A DNA stretch of 64,000 nt from Hymenobacter puniceus (GCF_014333525.1 NZ_JACSCX010000003.1:1-64000); one strand, 5' to 3'; positions 8,697-17,121 are shown, counted from the stretch's first letter. Notes: generated from the sequence alone by a model not told the origin. Program-made: numbers and translations.

Positions 8697-10847
8697 GTGA
8701 CTCCAGCAACCAAGAAAAAAATAGCCATCGGCCTGGGCATTGTGGTGGCCTTGCTGGCCATCGGCCTCACGGTATTCCTGCTTAAGCGCCAGCAGCTGCT
8801 GGATTATGCCATCGGGCAGGCTACGGCCAAGGTAGAGCGCAAATACCCCGTAACGCTTGCGCTGGGCCCGGCACGGTTCACCGATCTGAATACTGTGCAG
8901 ATTGCCGGCATGAGTCTGGTGCCCAAAGCCGCGCCCACCGATACGCTGCTGCAGGCCCGTCTGCTGACGGTGTCGTTGAGTGTGCGCAGCTTGTTTGCTG
9001 GCCGCCCGGTGTTCAGCAATCTGGAAATCAGCGACGCCCGCTTTACGGCCCGCAAAACCCGCGCCGGCCAGGACAACTACTCGTTTCTGTACCGCAAAAA
9101 AGGCGTGCAGCCCGTAGCGCCGCGCGACACCACACAGGGCGTCAACTACGGTTTGCTGGCCAACCAGCTGTTGGAAGCCGGCTTTGATAACATGCCCGGC
9201 GAGGCTGATTTTCAGAACTTTCTGGTCACTTACGACAGCCCGCGCCACCGGGCCCGGATTACGATGCCGCGCCTCTCCATTGAAGACGGCGACATTCAGG
9301 GCCAGCTTACGGCCGTTATTGATTCGGTGGAAAACCGCGTGGGCGTGCAGGGCCACATCGAGCCCGGCGACTACTCTTTGCAGGCCGAGGTATTTGGCCT
9401 GGAACGCCGCCCCGTGACGCTGCCCTACGTGCAGCGCCGCTACGGGGCTCGTGTGCAGTTTGATACACTGCGTTTCAGCGTTGCCGACAAAGATCTGGAC
9501 GACGACCAACTGACGGTGCGCGGCACAGCCTCGGCCGCCAACTTCATCGTGAATCACCCGAAGCTCTCCGACCGGGACGTGCGTTTCCCGCGCGGCGGCA
9601 TCGACTTTGTGGCCACGCTGGGACAGGCCTATGCGGCGTTGGAAAAGGGGACCAAGGTCACGCTCAACCGTATGGAATTCTTCCCTACGCTGAGCGTGCG
9701 CAAGCTGCCGCTCAACCAGCGTGTGGTGGGCAAGATGATTAATGGGGTGCGCAACCGCCGTGAGCTGCTGGCCGGCTTGCAGGTGAAGGCTGATATTGAG
9801 TCAGCCGAAACGCCGGCCAACACGTTCTTCGCTGCGCTGCCCGAGGGCATGTTTAATACGCTGGAAGGCATGCAGGGCCGTGGCACGTTGCAGTACCGCA
9901 TGCACCTGGACCTGGATATGAACCAGGTTGACAGCCTGGAATTCAGCTCCAGCCTCACTCCTAAAGGATTCGGCATCACGCGCATGGGTCGCGAAGACCT
10001 CAATCAGCTTAATCAGGCTTTTCGCTACACCGCCTACAACGACAAGGGCGACTCCATCAAGACATTCAGGGTAGGCCCCATCAACCCGGATTTTGTGCCT
10101 TATAGCGAAGTGTCGGACTACCTGAAGTTGGCTATCATGACGGCCGAGGACCCGCGCTTTTTGTCGCACAAGGGCTTTATGGAAAAGGCTTTTGTGAAGT
10201 CGGCCATTCAGAATATCAAGGAAAAGCGGTTTGCCCGGGGCGGCAGCACCATTTCGATGCAGCTGGTGAAAAACGTGTTTCTCACCCGGCAAAAGACCGT
10301 GACCCGCAAGATTGAGGAAGCCCTGATTGTGTGGCTGCTGGAAAACACGCGCCTCGTCTCAAAAGAGCGCATGTTTGAGGTATACCTCAATATCATTGAG
10401 TGGGGGCCGAAGATTTATGGCGTAAAAGAAGCCGCCGAGTTCTATTACGCCAAAAACCCGTCACAGCTCAATCTGTCGGAAAGCCTGTACATGGCCAGCA
10501 TTATTCCGCGCCCGAAACGCTACCAGATGTCGTTCAACCAGTACGGGGAGATGCGCAGTGCCGCACGCTACTTTCACCGGCTCATTGCCGACCTGATGTT
10601 GCAGAAAGGGTTGATATCAGAAGGTGCCCGCAGTACGCTCAGCTACAACCTCAGCTTCCCGGGCCGGGCGCATGGCTCTATCTTCCGTGCCGTGCGCGAC
10701 ACAGTGCGCGTCACGCAGCCCTCCGATTCAACTCAGTTTGAGCCTCTCAACCTGATTGATCTGCTGGGTGGGGCTGCTGCTCCCGATGAGGGCATCAATA
10801 CAACCGTTCCGGCGCCGCCGGAAGGCACTCCGGTGCCTAAGCCGTAA
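8697..10847 (+). CDS. GT51 peptidoglycan transglycosylase with AsmA-like N-terminal region
   Basis: 716 residues. A signal-anchor helix (about 8-30) is followed by about 420 residues that resemble AsmA-type envelope proteins (LNTVQIAGMSLVP..., repeated beta-rich segments). The GT51 glycosyltransferase domain lies only at about 465-640: AEDPRFLSHKGF with the catalytic Glu, RGGSTISMQLVKN, and IIEWGPKIYGVKEAA. It has no transpeptidase domain. It should polymerise lipid II on the periplasmic side of the membrane. Monofunctional GT51 enzymes are usually about 230-270 residues, so the long N-terminal region is notable. The start is GTG at 8697. Confidence 0.85.
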   Translation: MTPATKKKIAIGLGIVVALLAIGLTVFLLKRQQLLDYAIGQATAKVERKYPVTLALGPARFTDLNTVQIAGMSLVPKAAPTDTLLQARLLTVSLSVRSLFAGRPVFSNLEISDARFTARKTRAGQDNYSFLYRKKGVQPVAPRDTTQGVNYGLLANQLLEAGFDNMPGEADFQNFLVTYDSPRHRARITMPRLSIEDGDIQGQLTAVIDSVENRVGVQGHIEPGDYSLQAEVFGLERRPVTLPYVQRRYGARVQFDTLRFSVADKDLDDDQLTVRGTASAANFIVNHPKLSDRDVRFPRGGIDFVATLGQAYAALEKGTKVTLNRMEFFPTLSVRKLPLNQRVVGKMINGVRNRRELLAGLQVKADIESAETPANTFFAALPEGMFNTLEGMQGRGTLQYRMHLDLDMNQVDSLEFSSSLTPKGFGITRMGREDLNQLNQAFRYTAYNDKGDSIKTFRVGPINPDFVPYSEVSDYLKLAIMTAEDPRFLSHKGFMEKAFVKSAIQNIKEKRFARGGSTISMQLVKNVFLTRQKTVTRKIEEALIVWLLENTRLVSKERMFEVYLNIIEWGPKIYGVKEAAEFYYAKNPSQLNLSESLYMASIIPRPKRYQMSFNQYGEMRSAARYFHRLIADLMLQKGLISEGARSTLSYNLSFPGRAHGSIFRAVRDTVRVTQPSDSTQFEPLNLIDLLGGAAAPDEGINTTVPAPPEGTPVPKP

Positions 10848-10866
10848 GCTCAAAGTTAAGTGCCGC

Positions 10867-10901
10867 AAAAGGCCGTTGTGCATCCTGCACAACGGCCTTT
10901 T
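10867..10901. terminator. Bidirectional hairpin between convergent genes
   Basis: A perfect 16-bp stem (10867-10882 with 10886-10901) starts with AAAA and ends with TTTT, so it can terminate both the GT51 gene (+) and the TerC gene (-). Confidence 0.88.
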
Positions 10902-10927
10902 CAATGGTAAAACAGGCTACGGCGGTG

Positions 10928-11857
10928 TCAGGCTGGATCTTGCTGCGGCTTAGGCCACAGCAGCGACGCCGCCACGGAAAGCACCAGAATGCCACCTACC
11001 ACGCCCAGCGAAATACCCATCGGAATGTGGTATAGCTCGGAAAGCAGCAGCTTGGCCCCAATGAAGACCAGAATCAGCGAGAGGCCATACTGCAGGTAAT
11101 GGAATAGCCGCATCAGCCCCTCCAGGGCGAAATACAACGCCCGCAGCCCCAGTAGCGCAAACACATTGCTGGTATACACAATGAACGTGTCGCGCGAAAC
11201 GGCCAGGATGGCCGGAATAGAGTCGGCCGCAAATACCACGTCGGTGGTTTCTACCATCACCAGCACCACCAGTAGCGGCGTGGCAAACAGCTTACCATCC
11301 AGCCGAATCAGGAACCGGTCGTCGTGCAGGCGGCTGGTAATGGGCAGATGGCGGCTCAGGAAGCGGACTACCGGATTGCTGTCAGGGTCAATTTCGGGCT
11401 CCCCGGCATTGGTGGCCATCTTCACGCCGGTGTACACCAGGAACGCGCCCAGCACATACAGCAAGAAATGAAACTTGGCCAGCAGCGCAGCTCCTACCAG
11501 AATAAAAATAGCCCGCAGTACCAGCGCCCCTAGAATTCCCCAGAACAGAATCTTGTGCTGATATTGCGCTGGAACTTTGAAATAGCTGAATATCAGCAGA
11601 AACACAAACAGGTTGTCGACGCTCAGCGACTTTTCAATCAGGTAGCCGGTCAGGAACTCCAGCCCCGCCTGCTGGCCCATGAAGTGGTAGACCAGGTAGT
11701 TGAACGTGAGCGACAGTGCAATCCAGAAGGCACTCCAGCCCAAGGCTTCGCGCATGCGCACCACGTGGGCCCGGCGGTTGAACACCAGCAGATCGAGCAG
11801 CAGCATGGCCAGCACAAAAGCATTGAAGGCCACCCAGAACAAGGGAGTAATTTCCAT
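10928..11857 (-). CDS. TerC/Alx-family membrane protein
   Basis: 309 residues with eight or nine membrane helices. TerC-family signatures are present: EKSLSVDNLFVFLLIFSYF and VETTDVVFAADSIPAIL, whose acidic residues are proposed to bind metal. Family members are linked to Mn2+ export (Alx, MeeF/MeeY) or tellurite resistance. ATG at 11857 (MEITPLFW) is preferred over the GTG four codons upstream. The substrate is inferred from the family only. Confidence 0.88.
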   Translation of the reverse strand: MEITPLFWVAFNAFVLAMLLLDLLVFNRRAHVVRMREALGWSAFWIALSLTFNYLVYHFMGQQAGLEFLTGYLIEKSLSVDNLFVFLLIFSYFKVPAQYQHKILFWGILGALVLRAIFILVGAALLAKFHFLLYVLGAFLVYTGVKMATNAGEPEIDPDSNPVVRFLSRHLPITSRLHDDRFLIRLDGKLFATPLLVVLVMVETTDVVFAADSIPAILAVSRDTFIVYTSNVFALLGLRALYFALEGLMRLFHYLQYGLSLILVFIGAKLLLSELYHIPMGISLGVVGGILVLSVAASLLWPKPQQDPA

Positions 11858-11916
11858 AGGTAGCGCCACTAAGTGCCCAGGAAACCAAACGATGCAGCGG
11901 GCAGCTGCAGCTACGC

Positions 11917-12705
11917 TTACCGGGTTTCGGGAGCCGGGGTTGCACTGCCGGCCGAAACGGTGGCCTGCGGCGGTAGTGGTTTGAAGCGCCGGAACCAGCT
12001 GCTGACCTTCATTTTGATGACGCCCAGAAAAGCTTCCTGCACAATACCTTTGCTCATTTTAGAAGAGCCACGGGTGCGGTCGGTGAAGATGATGGGCACC
12101 TCCTTGATGCGGAAGCCATATTTGTAGGCCAGCCACTTCATCTCAATCTGGAAGGCATAGCCCACAAACCGAATCCGGTCGAGTTCAATAGCGCGCAGCA
12201 CGCGGGCCGTGTAGCACTTAAATCCCGCCGTGGCGTCGCGGATGGGCATGCCCGTAATGAAGCGCACATACGCCGAAGCAAAATACGACATCAGCACCCG
12301 GTCCATCGGCCAGTTGACCACGTTCACACCCTGGATGTAGCGCGAGCCGATGGCCAGATCGTAGCCGTCGCGGGCACAGGCGTCGTAGAGGCGCACCAAG
12401 TCATCGGGGTTATGAGAAAAGTCGGCGTCCATCTCGAATACGTACTGGTAGCCGCGCTCCAATGCCCACCGAAAGCCATGAATGTAGGCCGTGCCAAGCC
12501 CCAGCTTACCGCTGCGCTCTTCCAGAAACAACCGGTTCGGAAACTCAAGCATCAGCTCGCGCACAATGGCTGCCGTGCCATCGGGCGAGCCATCATCGAT
12601 GATGAGCACATCGAATTCCTTGGGCAGCGAAAAAACCTTGCGAAGGATAAGCTCCGCATTTTCCCGCTCATTATAGGTTGGTATCAGGACAAGCCCGTCA
12701 TTCAT
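11917..12705 (-). CDS. Polyprenol-phosphate mannosyltransferase-like GT2
   Basis: 262 residues. The DPM1-type GT2 core is clear: VLIPTYNERENAELIL, IDDGSPDGT, EMDADFSHNPDDL and GSRYIQG. It lacks C-terminal membrane helices, so it would act at the membrane surface to charge undecaprenyl phosphate with mannose or a similar sugar. The ATG at 12705 lies just 4 nt after a TATCTTTG -7 box (12710-12717), so the transcript may be leaderless. Upstream in-frame codons reach into the hemG end and are not used. Confidence 0.87.
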   Translation of the reverse strand: MNDGLVLIPTYNERENAELILRKVFSLPKEFDVLIIDDGSPDGTAAIVRELMLEFPNRLFLEERSGKLGLGTAYIHGFRWALERGYQYVFEMDADFSHNPDDLVRLYDACARDGYDLAIGSRYIQGVNVVNWPMDRVLMSYFASAYVRFITGMPIRDATAGFKCYTARVLRAIELDRIRFVGYAFQIEMKWLAYKYGFRIKEVPIIFTDRTRGSSKMSKGIVQEAFLGVIKMKVSSWFRRFKPLPPQATVSAGSATPAPETR

Positions 12706-12709
12706 CAGA

Positions 12710-12717
12710 CAAAGATA
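12710..12717 (-). promoter_or_regulatory. -7 box almost touching the ATG (possible leaderless mRNA)
   Basis: Minus-strand TATCTTTG followed by TCTG and then the ATG at 12705. If transcription starts about 5 nt after the box, the mRNA begins at or next to the start codon. Confidence 0.65.
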
Positions 12718-12802
12718 GAGGGGTTTTTGATGCGCCCGTCCGGCAATATGCAGAAACTGCAGAAGAGGAAAAAGCCTCCTGGAAGCTCGCTGATAACCTC
12801 GT

Positions 12803-14161
12803 TTACGCGATAAGCTGCCCTGCTGCTGACTCTGGCTGCGCAACAAGCTGAACAGCAATTTGTCGGGCATGCCGGATGCAGTCTGGCACGCCCACGCCGC
12901 CGCGCCAATTAGCTACGCTCCAGATTGCCTGGTTTTGCAGCTTATCGGCCGCGGTGTGCGCAGCCACAATACGGGAGTCGAACTGCGGGATGGCACGCTC
13001 CCAATAGTACCGGAACTGCCACACAGGTTGCGCACCTTCCCGGATTTCGTAGAGTTTAGACAGTTCGGCGTGTACGGCTGCTTTCTGCACGGCTTCGGGC
13101 TGGCGTGCGTGCTCCTCATACTGCGTACCGCCTACAAACGTGGTGAACAGCACTTGGTCGGCCGGGGCGCGGTTCGGGAAAATAGCACTGGTCCAGATGG
13201 TGCCGGCCGCGTAGGGTTGCTCAACTTTGGGACTGAGGGCGCCAAATCCATTGAGTGGATGACGCACATCAGCACGCTGATAGGCTGTGTAGATGGCCGC
13301 CATAGGTGGGTAGTGGACCGCCGCCAGCGCCGCCGCTTCTGCCGGAAACAACGGCTGCAGCAGGGGCGCAGCAGCGTAGGTAGGCAGGGCCAGTACAAGT
13401 GCCGCGTACTGACGCTCCGGGCCCGCAGCCGTTTGCACTTGGTAGCGGCCATCGGGGAGGCGGTGCAGGGCCTGCACGGGTTGGCCTGCGTGGAGGTGCG
13501 TGAGGCGGGCCGCCAATGCGTTGGTGAGAGTTTGGAGGCCGCCTTCCAGCGAAATGATGCGGCGCCGGCCTGCGCCGCCGCCGGCCTTGGCCAGCCCGCG
13601 CAGCACTGAGCCGTGCTGCTGCTCCAGCGCCGCCACCTTACCAAAAGTTTTGTGAATAAGCAGCTGCTCCGGGTCGCCGGCGTAGATTCCCGAAATAAAC
13701 GGGTTGACAGCGTAGTCCACTAACTCGGGCCCGAAGCGGCGGCGAAAAAAGTTGGCTACTGTTTCCTGCGGGTTAGGCGCCGCGGCTGGGCGCAGCAGTT
13801 CACGCAGCAAACTAAACCGAGCTTTAAGGCTGAAAAAGCTGCTGGTGAGCAGTGCTGGTGGCGAGCCGGGCAGTTCCTGAATGCGGCCGTCGCGCAGTAC
13901 ATAGCGGTGCTTGCTGACGTCGGCGGCATCCCGGATGCTGCCGGTGAGGTCGAGCTCAGCAAGTAGTTCTTGTAGCTCGTCGCTGAGCTGCAACGAGTTG
14001 GGGCCGGTTTCGAGGAGGTAGCCGGCCGGGTGGTGCAGGGTGCGCAAACAGCCACCGGGCGTGGCTTCGGATTCAAACAGGTCGTAGGCAATACCCGCTT
14101 TCTGCAGTTGCCAAGCCAGCGTCAGCCCCGAAATTCCGCCTCCAAGAATAGCAATGGACAT
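12803..14161 (-). CDS. hemG: Protoporphyrinogen oxidase (HemG/HemY type)
   Basis: 452 residues. GGGISGLTLAWQL (residues 7-19) is the FAD-binding Rossmann motif, followed by GGCLRTL and ETGPNSLQ, which are typical of oxygen-dependent protoporphyrinogen IX oxidase. The C-terminus has NWRGGVGVPDCI, the second FAD contact. The enzyme makes protoporphyrin IX in haem synthesis at the membrane. ATG at 14161 is chosen; a TACCTTTG box lies at 14231-14238. It is divergent from the GmhB-like gene. Other haem genes are not in the window. Confidence 0.9.
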   Translation of the reverse strand: MSIAILGGGISGLTLAWQLQKAGIAYDLFESEATPGGCLRTLHHPAGYLLETGPNSLQLSDELQELLAELDLTGSIRDAADVSKHRYVLRDGRIQELPGSPPALLTSSFFSLKARFSLLRELLRPAAAPNPQETVANFFRRRFGPELVDYAVNPFISGIYAGDPEQLLIHKTFGKVAALEQQHGSVLRGLAKAGGGAGRRRIISLEGGLQTLTNALAARLTHLHAGQPVQALHRLPDGRYQVQTAAGPERQYAALVLALPTYAAAPLLQPLFPAEAAALAAVHYPPMAAIYTAYQRADVRHPLNGFGALSPKVEQPYAAGTIWTSAIFPNRAPADQVLFTTFVGGTQYEEHARQPEAVQKAAVHAELSKLYEIREGAQPVWQFRYYWERAIPQFDSRIVAAHTAADKLQNQAIWSVANWRGGVGVPDCIRHARQIAVQLVAQPESAAGQLIA

Positions 14162-14230
14162 GGGGTGTAGGTGATGGAAGTTAGAGGAAGTGATAACGCG
14201 ACAGGAGATAAGCAATGCTGTAACACGCAA

Positions 14231-14238
14231 CAAAGGTA
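14231..14238 (-). promoter_or_regulatory. hemG -7 promoter box
   Basis: TACCTTTG on the minus strand, 69 nt before the hemG ATG. It forms a divergent pair with the + strand box at 14276. Confidence 0.68.
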
Positions 14239-14275
14239 ACAGTCACAAATAAGGTGACTCAGGCTGGCGCCCCGC

Positions 14276-14283
14276 TACCTTTG
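14276..14283 (+). promoter_or_regulatory. -7 box for the GmhB-like gene
   Basis: TACCTTTG on the + strand, 35 nt before the ATG at 14319. Confidence 0.68.
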
Positions 14284-14318
14284 TCACCTTTTACCTCTGA
14301 CCTCTCACCTCACCCCGT

Positions 14319-14831
14319 ATGAGCAACAAAGCTGTTTTTCTGGACCGCGACGGAGTTTTGAACCAGGAAATAGGAAACTACGTCTGGCACCCCGAGCAGT
14401 TTGTGGTGCTGCCAGGCGTGCCGGAAAGTTTGGCCCGCCTTAAGGCCGCTGGCTATATTCTTATAGTCGTGACCAACCAGGCTGGTATTGCCAAGGGGCT
14501 TTACACCGCCGCCGACGTGCGGGCCTGCCACCAGAAACTGCAACAGGCCTGCCACGGCGCGCTCGATGCGCTGTACTTTGCGCCGGGCCATCCCAGCGTG
14601 TCGGAGTCACTCAGGCGCAAACCCGATTCGCTGATGCTGGAGCAGGCAATGGCGCGCTTCCACTTAGATGCCGCCCGGTGCTGGCTGGTCGGCGACCGGC
14701 TGCGCGACATGCAGGCGGGCGCCAAAGTGGGCGTGCGTGGTATTCTGGTAGGAGCAGAGGAAGCCGCCGTTTTCCAGCCTCGCGTGCCTGATCTGGCCGC
14801 CGCCGCCGACCTGATATTGCACGAGGCATAA
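14319..14831 (+). CDS. HAD-IIIA phosphatase, GmhB-like
   Basis: 170 residues. The HAD motifs are complete: FLDRDGVLNQE (nucleophile Asp9, Asp11), VVTNQAGIAKG, the Lys in RRKPDS and VGDRLRDMQAG. The pattern matches D,D-heptose 1,7-bisphosphate 7-phosphatase or histidinol-phosphate phosphatase. The zinc loop that GmhB proteins usually carry (CxH...CxC) reads here APGHPSVSESLRRKP, with no cysteine. The enzyme is therefore a zinc-free variant and its substrate may differ. It would supply heptose for LPS if it is GmhB, which suits the nearby glycosyltransferases. Confidence 0.8.
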   Translation: MSNKAVFLDRDGVLNQEIGNYVWHPEQFVVLPGVPESLARLKAAGYILIVVTNQAGIAKGLYTAADVRACHQKLQQACHGALDALYFAPGHPSVSESLRRKPDSLMLEQAMARFHLDAARCWLVGDRLRDMQAGAKVGVRGILVGAEEAAVFQPRVPDLAAAADLILHEA

Positions 14832-14891
14832 GGTATGCGCGCAAAAATCAGCGGTTAATCCTGCACATCCTACGTGTATTATTTCAACAAA

Positions 14892-14932
14892 AAACCGTCC
14901 CTTGCTTCTGCTAAAGAAGCAAGGGACGGTTT
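14892..14932. terminator. Bidirectional terminator hairpin
   Basis: A perfect 17-bp stem (14892-14908 with 14916-14932), A-rich on the left and T-rich on the right, between the convergent GmhB-like gene and the small lipoprotein gene. Confidence 0.88.
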
Positions 14933-14950
14933 ATGTGAATGGGGAAACGG

Positions 14951-15100
14951 TTACTGCCCAGACGTGGTAACGGCAGTGTTGGCCATAACGGGAGCCGCCG
15001 TTTGGGGGGCGGGCTTGGCAGCGGAGTAGGCAGGGCATTTGGTACGGCACGAGCCTAGCGCAGCCACACCAACCATGGCGAAAATCAAAACTTTCTTCAT
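14951..15100 (-). CDS. Tiny lipoprotein with KCPAYS motif (copy 1)
   Basis: 49 residues: MKKVLIFAMVGVAALGSC is a lipoprotein signal with the lipobox ending at Cys18, leaving a mature peptide of about 32 residues (CRTKCPAYSAAKP...). A second cysteine sits in the motif KCPAYS. The neighbouring small gene at 15294-15449 has the same plan, so the pair arose by duplication. No function is recognised. The start is the ATG before KKVLIF; the longer upstream frame has no signal peptide. Confidence 0.75.
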   Translation of the reverse strand: MKKVLIFAMVGVAALGSCRTKCPAYSAAKPAPQTAAPVMANTAVTTSGQ

Positions 15101-15233
15101 GTTATCATACAATAAAAAGCAGGCTTTATATCCGTAACCTGCTAACTGCGAAAATCTTCCAGTATATAACGGAGCAGTTCTCTTTAAATTGTGCAGAATA
15201 GGTTTTTGCAAGAATTACTCTAAAAGGCAACAA

Positions 15234-15268
15234 AAAGCCCGCTGCTGCCTAGGGCAGTAGCGGGCTTT
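15234..15268 (-). terminator. Terminator of the second small lipoprotein gene
   Basis: A 16-bp stem with one mismatch (15234-15249 with 15253-15268), bounded by AAA/TTT and 25 nt downstream of the 15294-15449 gene on the minus strand. Confidence 0.8.
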
Positions 15269-15293
15269 GCAGGGCTGATAAGGCTACGGAAAT

Positions 15294-15449
15294 CTACTGG
15301 CGTGCAGCAGGCACTTCCACCGACGAAGCCATAATTGGCGACGATACACGGTTGGCGGCCTTGGTGCTGGAGTAAGCAGGGCACTTTTCCTTGTTGCAGG
15401 CACTCAACCCCAGAACGGCCACAGCGGCTAGCAGGAAGAACTTTTTCAT
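15294..15449 (-). CDS. Tiny lipoprotein with KCPAYS motif (copy 2)
   Basis: 51 residues: MKKFFLLAAVAVLGLSAC is a lipoprotein signal; the mature peptide begins CNKEKCPAYSSTKAAN. It shares C-x3-C-PAYS spacing and the later P(V/I)MA motif with the 49-residue paralogue downstream. A terminator separates the two, so each probably has its own promoter. Function is unknown. Both cysteines could be lipid anchor plus redox or metal ligand, but this is speculation. Confidence 0.75.
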   Translation of the reverse strand: MKKFFLLAAVAVLGLSACNKEKCPAYSSTKAANRVSSPIMASSVEVPAARQ

Positions 15450-15551
15450 TATCGTGGCAGAAAGTAAACGGATTAAGAAACAGAAGCTAACACCAAAAAT
15501 AGGACTTTCGCGGGTGCCTTCCAACCTGTTCGCCTAAAAGTTGTCGAATCC

Positions 15552-16952
15552 TTATGCCTGATAGCCTAGGATGCGCATCATCGAGTCAGCAGTCTGTTCT
15601 TCGGCAAACACTCGGTCGGTGAGCGTGCCATCTTCGGCGCGGTCCAGAATTACCATTTTCGGAGCCGGAATCAGGCAGTGCTTCACGCCACCGTAGCCGC
15701 TCAGGCTTTCCTGGTAAGCACCGGTGTGGAAAAAGCCCACGTACAGCTGCTCAGTATCTGCGGGCTTACGCTCGGGCAGAAATACCTGGTAAATGTGTTT
15801 TTCGGCATTGTAATAATCCTGCGAGTCGCAGGTGAGGCCGCCAAGTTGAATCTTCTTGTACTTCTTGTTCCAGCCGTTCAGAGCCAGCATAATAAAGCGC
15901 TGGTTCAGGGCCCAGGTGTCGGGCAGGTTGGTGATGAACGAGCCGTCAATCATGTACCACAACTCCTTGTCATTCTGAAGCTTCTCGTCCAGGATGCTGT
16001 AGATGGTAGCGCCCGACTCGCCCACGGTGAAGATGCCGAACTCGGTGAAAATGTCCGGCTCGGCCACACCTTCCTCGGCGCAGATGCGCTGAATGGTGTG
16101 CAGCACTTCCTCAATCATGTACGGGTAGTCGTACTCTTTCTGGATGCTGGTCTGGATGGGCAAACCGCCGCCGATGTCGATGGTAGTGAGGGTGGGGCAC
16201 ACCTTGCGCAGCTCGCAGTACTTGTGCACAAACCGGCTCAGCTCCGACCAGTAGTAACTGGTGTCTTTGATGCCGGTGTTGATGAAGTAGTGCAGCATGG
16301 TGAGCTCGAAGCGCGGGTCATCCTTGATTTTCTGCTCGTAGAGTGGCAGCGCATCGGCGTAGCGAATACCCAGGCGCGAGGTGTAGAACTGGAAGCGCGG
16401 CTCTTCATCAGAAGCCAGGCGCATGCCTACATTGCACTTTTCGCGGACGTTGTCGTGGTAGTAGTCCACCTCGTTCGGCGAGTCGAGGATAGGCATGCAG
16501 TTCACGAAGCCGTCGTTGATGAGGCGCGTAATTTCGTGCTTGTACTCGTCGGTTTTGAAGCCGTTGCAGATGATGAACGTGTCCTTGCTGACCTTGCCCT
16601 TGGCGTGCATGGCCCGGATGATGTTGGTATCAAACCACGACGACGTTTCGATGTGCACGCCATTTTTGAGGGCTTCTTCTACTACAAAGCTAAAGTGCGA
16701 GGCCTTGGTGCAATAGGCGTAGGAGTATTTGCCCTGGTAGCCTATTTTCTCGATGCCGGCCCGGAACCACTCCTGCGCCCGCTGAATCTGGCTGCTGATT
16801 TTGGGCAAATAGGTGAGGCGCAGCGGCGTGCCGTGCTTCTTCACCAGCGCCATCAGGTCAATGTCGTGGAAGCGCAGCTCATTTTGCTCTACCTGAAACT
16901 CATCGGTAGGAAAGTCAAACGTCTGGGAAATCAGGTCGTGGTAGGTATCCAT
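15552..16952 (-). CDS. speA: Arginine decarboxylase (PLP, fold III)
   Basis: 466 residues. Fold-III PLP decarboxylase: YCTKASHF holds the PLP lysine, DIGGGLP is the phosphate-binding loop, and GLTCDSQDYY supplies the catalytic Cys-Asp of the second subunit. Short Bacteroidota members are annotated as arginine decarboxylase, giving agmatine for polyamine synthesis; a related diamino-acid substrate cannot be excluded. The divergent arginase-family gene fits arginine/polyamine metabolism. ATG at 16952 (MDTYHDLI) is chosen. The -7 box at 17122-17129 predicts a leader of about 165 nt that contains repeat A2. Confidence 0.82.
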   Translation of the reverse strand: MDTYHDLISQTFDFPTDEFQVEQNELRFHDIDLMALVKKHGTPLRLTYLPKISSQIQRAQEWFRAGIEKIGYQGKYSYAYCTKASHFSFVVEEALKNGVHIETSSWFDTNIIRAMHAKGKVSKDTFIICNGFKTDEYKHEITRLINDGFVNCMPILDSPNEVDYYHDNVREKCNVGMRLASDEEPRFQFYTSRLGIRYADALPLYEQKIKDDPRFELTMLHYFINTGIKDTSYYWSELSRFVHKYCELRKVCPTLTTIDIGGGLPIQTSIQKEYDYPYMIEEVLHTIQRICAEEGVAEPDIFTEFGIFTVGESGATIYSILDEKLQNDKELWYMIDGSFITNLPDTWALNQRFIMLALNGWNKKYKKIQLGGLTCDSQDYYNAEKHIYQVFLPERKPADTEQLYVGFFHTGAYQESLSGYGGVKHCLIPAPKMVILDRAEDGTLTDRVFAEEQTADSMMRILGYQA

Positions 16953-16983
16953 TGAAGGAATATGTGAGGGAGAAGTTGGAGGC

Positions 16984-17087
16984 AAGAACGTCATGTTGAG
17001 CTTGCCGAAGCATCTCTACCGCTTTGGTGCGGTAGCAATTGATTACCCTCAGTAGAGATGTTTCGGCAAGCTCAGCATGACGTTCTT
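16984..17087. repeat. Palindromic intergenic repeat, family A (copy A2)
   Basis: 36-nt inverted arms (16984-17019 and 17052-17087) pair at 34 positions and start AAGAACGTCATG. The element lies between the speA -7 box and the speA ATG, so it should be transcribed as a long hairpin in the speA 5' UTR. The rest of the 16953-17267 gap holds the speA promoter and no gene. Confidence 0.93.
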
Positions 17088-17121
17088 TTTCTTCGCAATC
17101 CTTTTGTCGAACTTGCAACCG

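Noticed and set aside
12706..12870. Longer start for the polyprenol-phosphate mannosyltransferase-like gene
   Set aside because: It would run upstream of the -7 box at 12710-12717 and into hemG; the conserved fold starts just after ATG 12705.
14951..15449. Toxin-antitoxin pair
   Set aside because: The two small proteins are paralogous lipoproteins, each with its own terminator, and not a toxin with an antitoxin.
15678..16955. 425-codon + strand reading frame opposite speA
   Set aside because: Shadow frame; the minus-strand product has all fold-III decarboxylase motifs.
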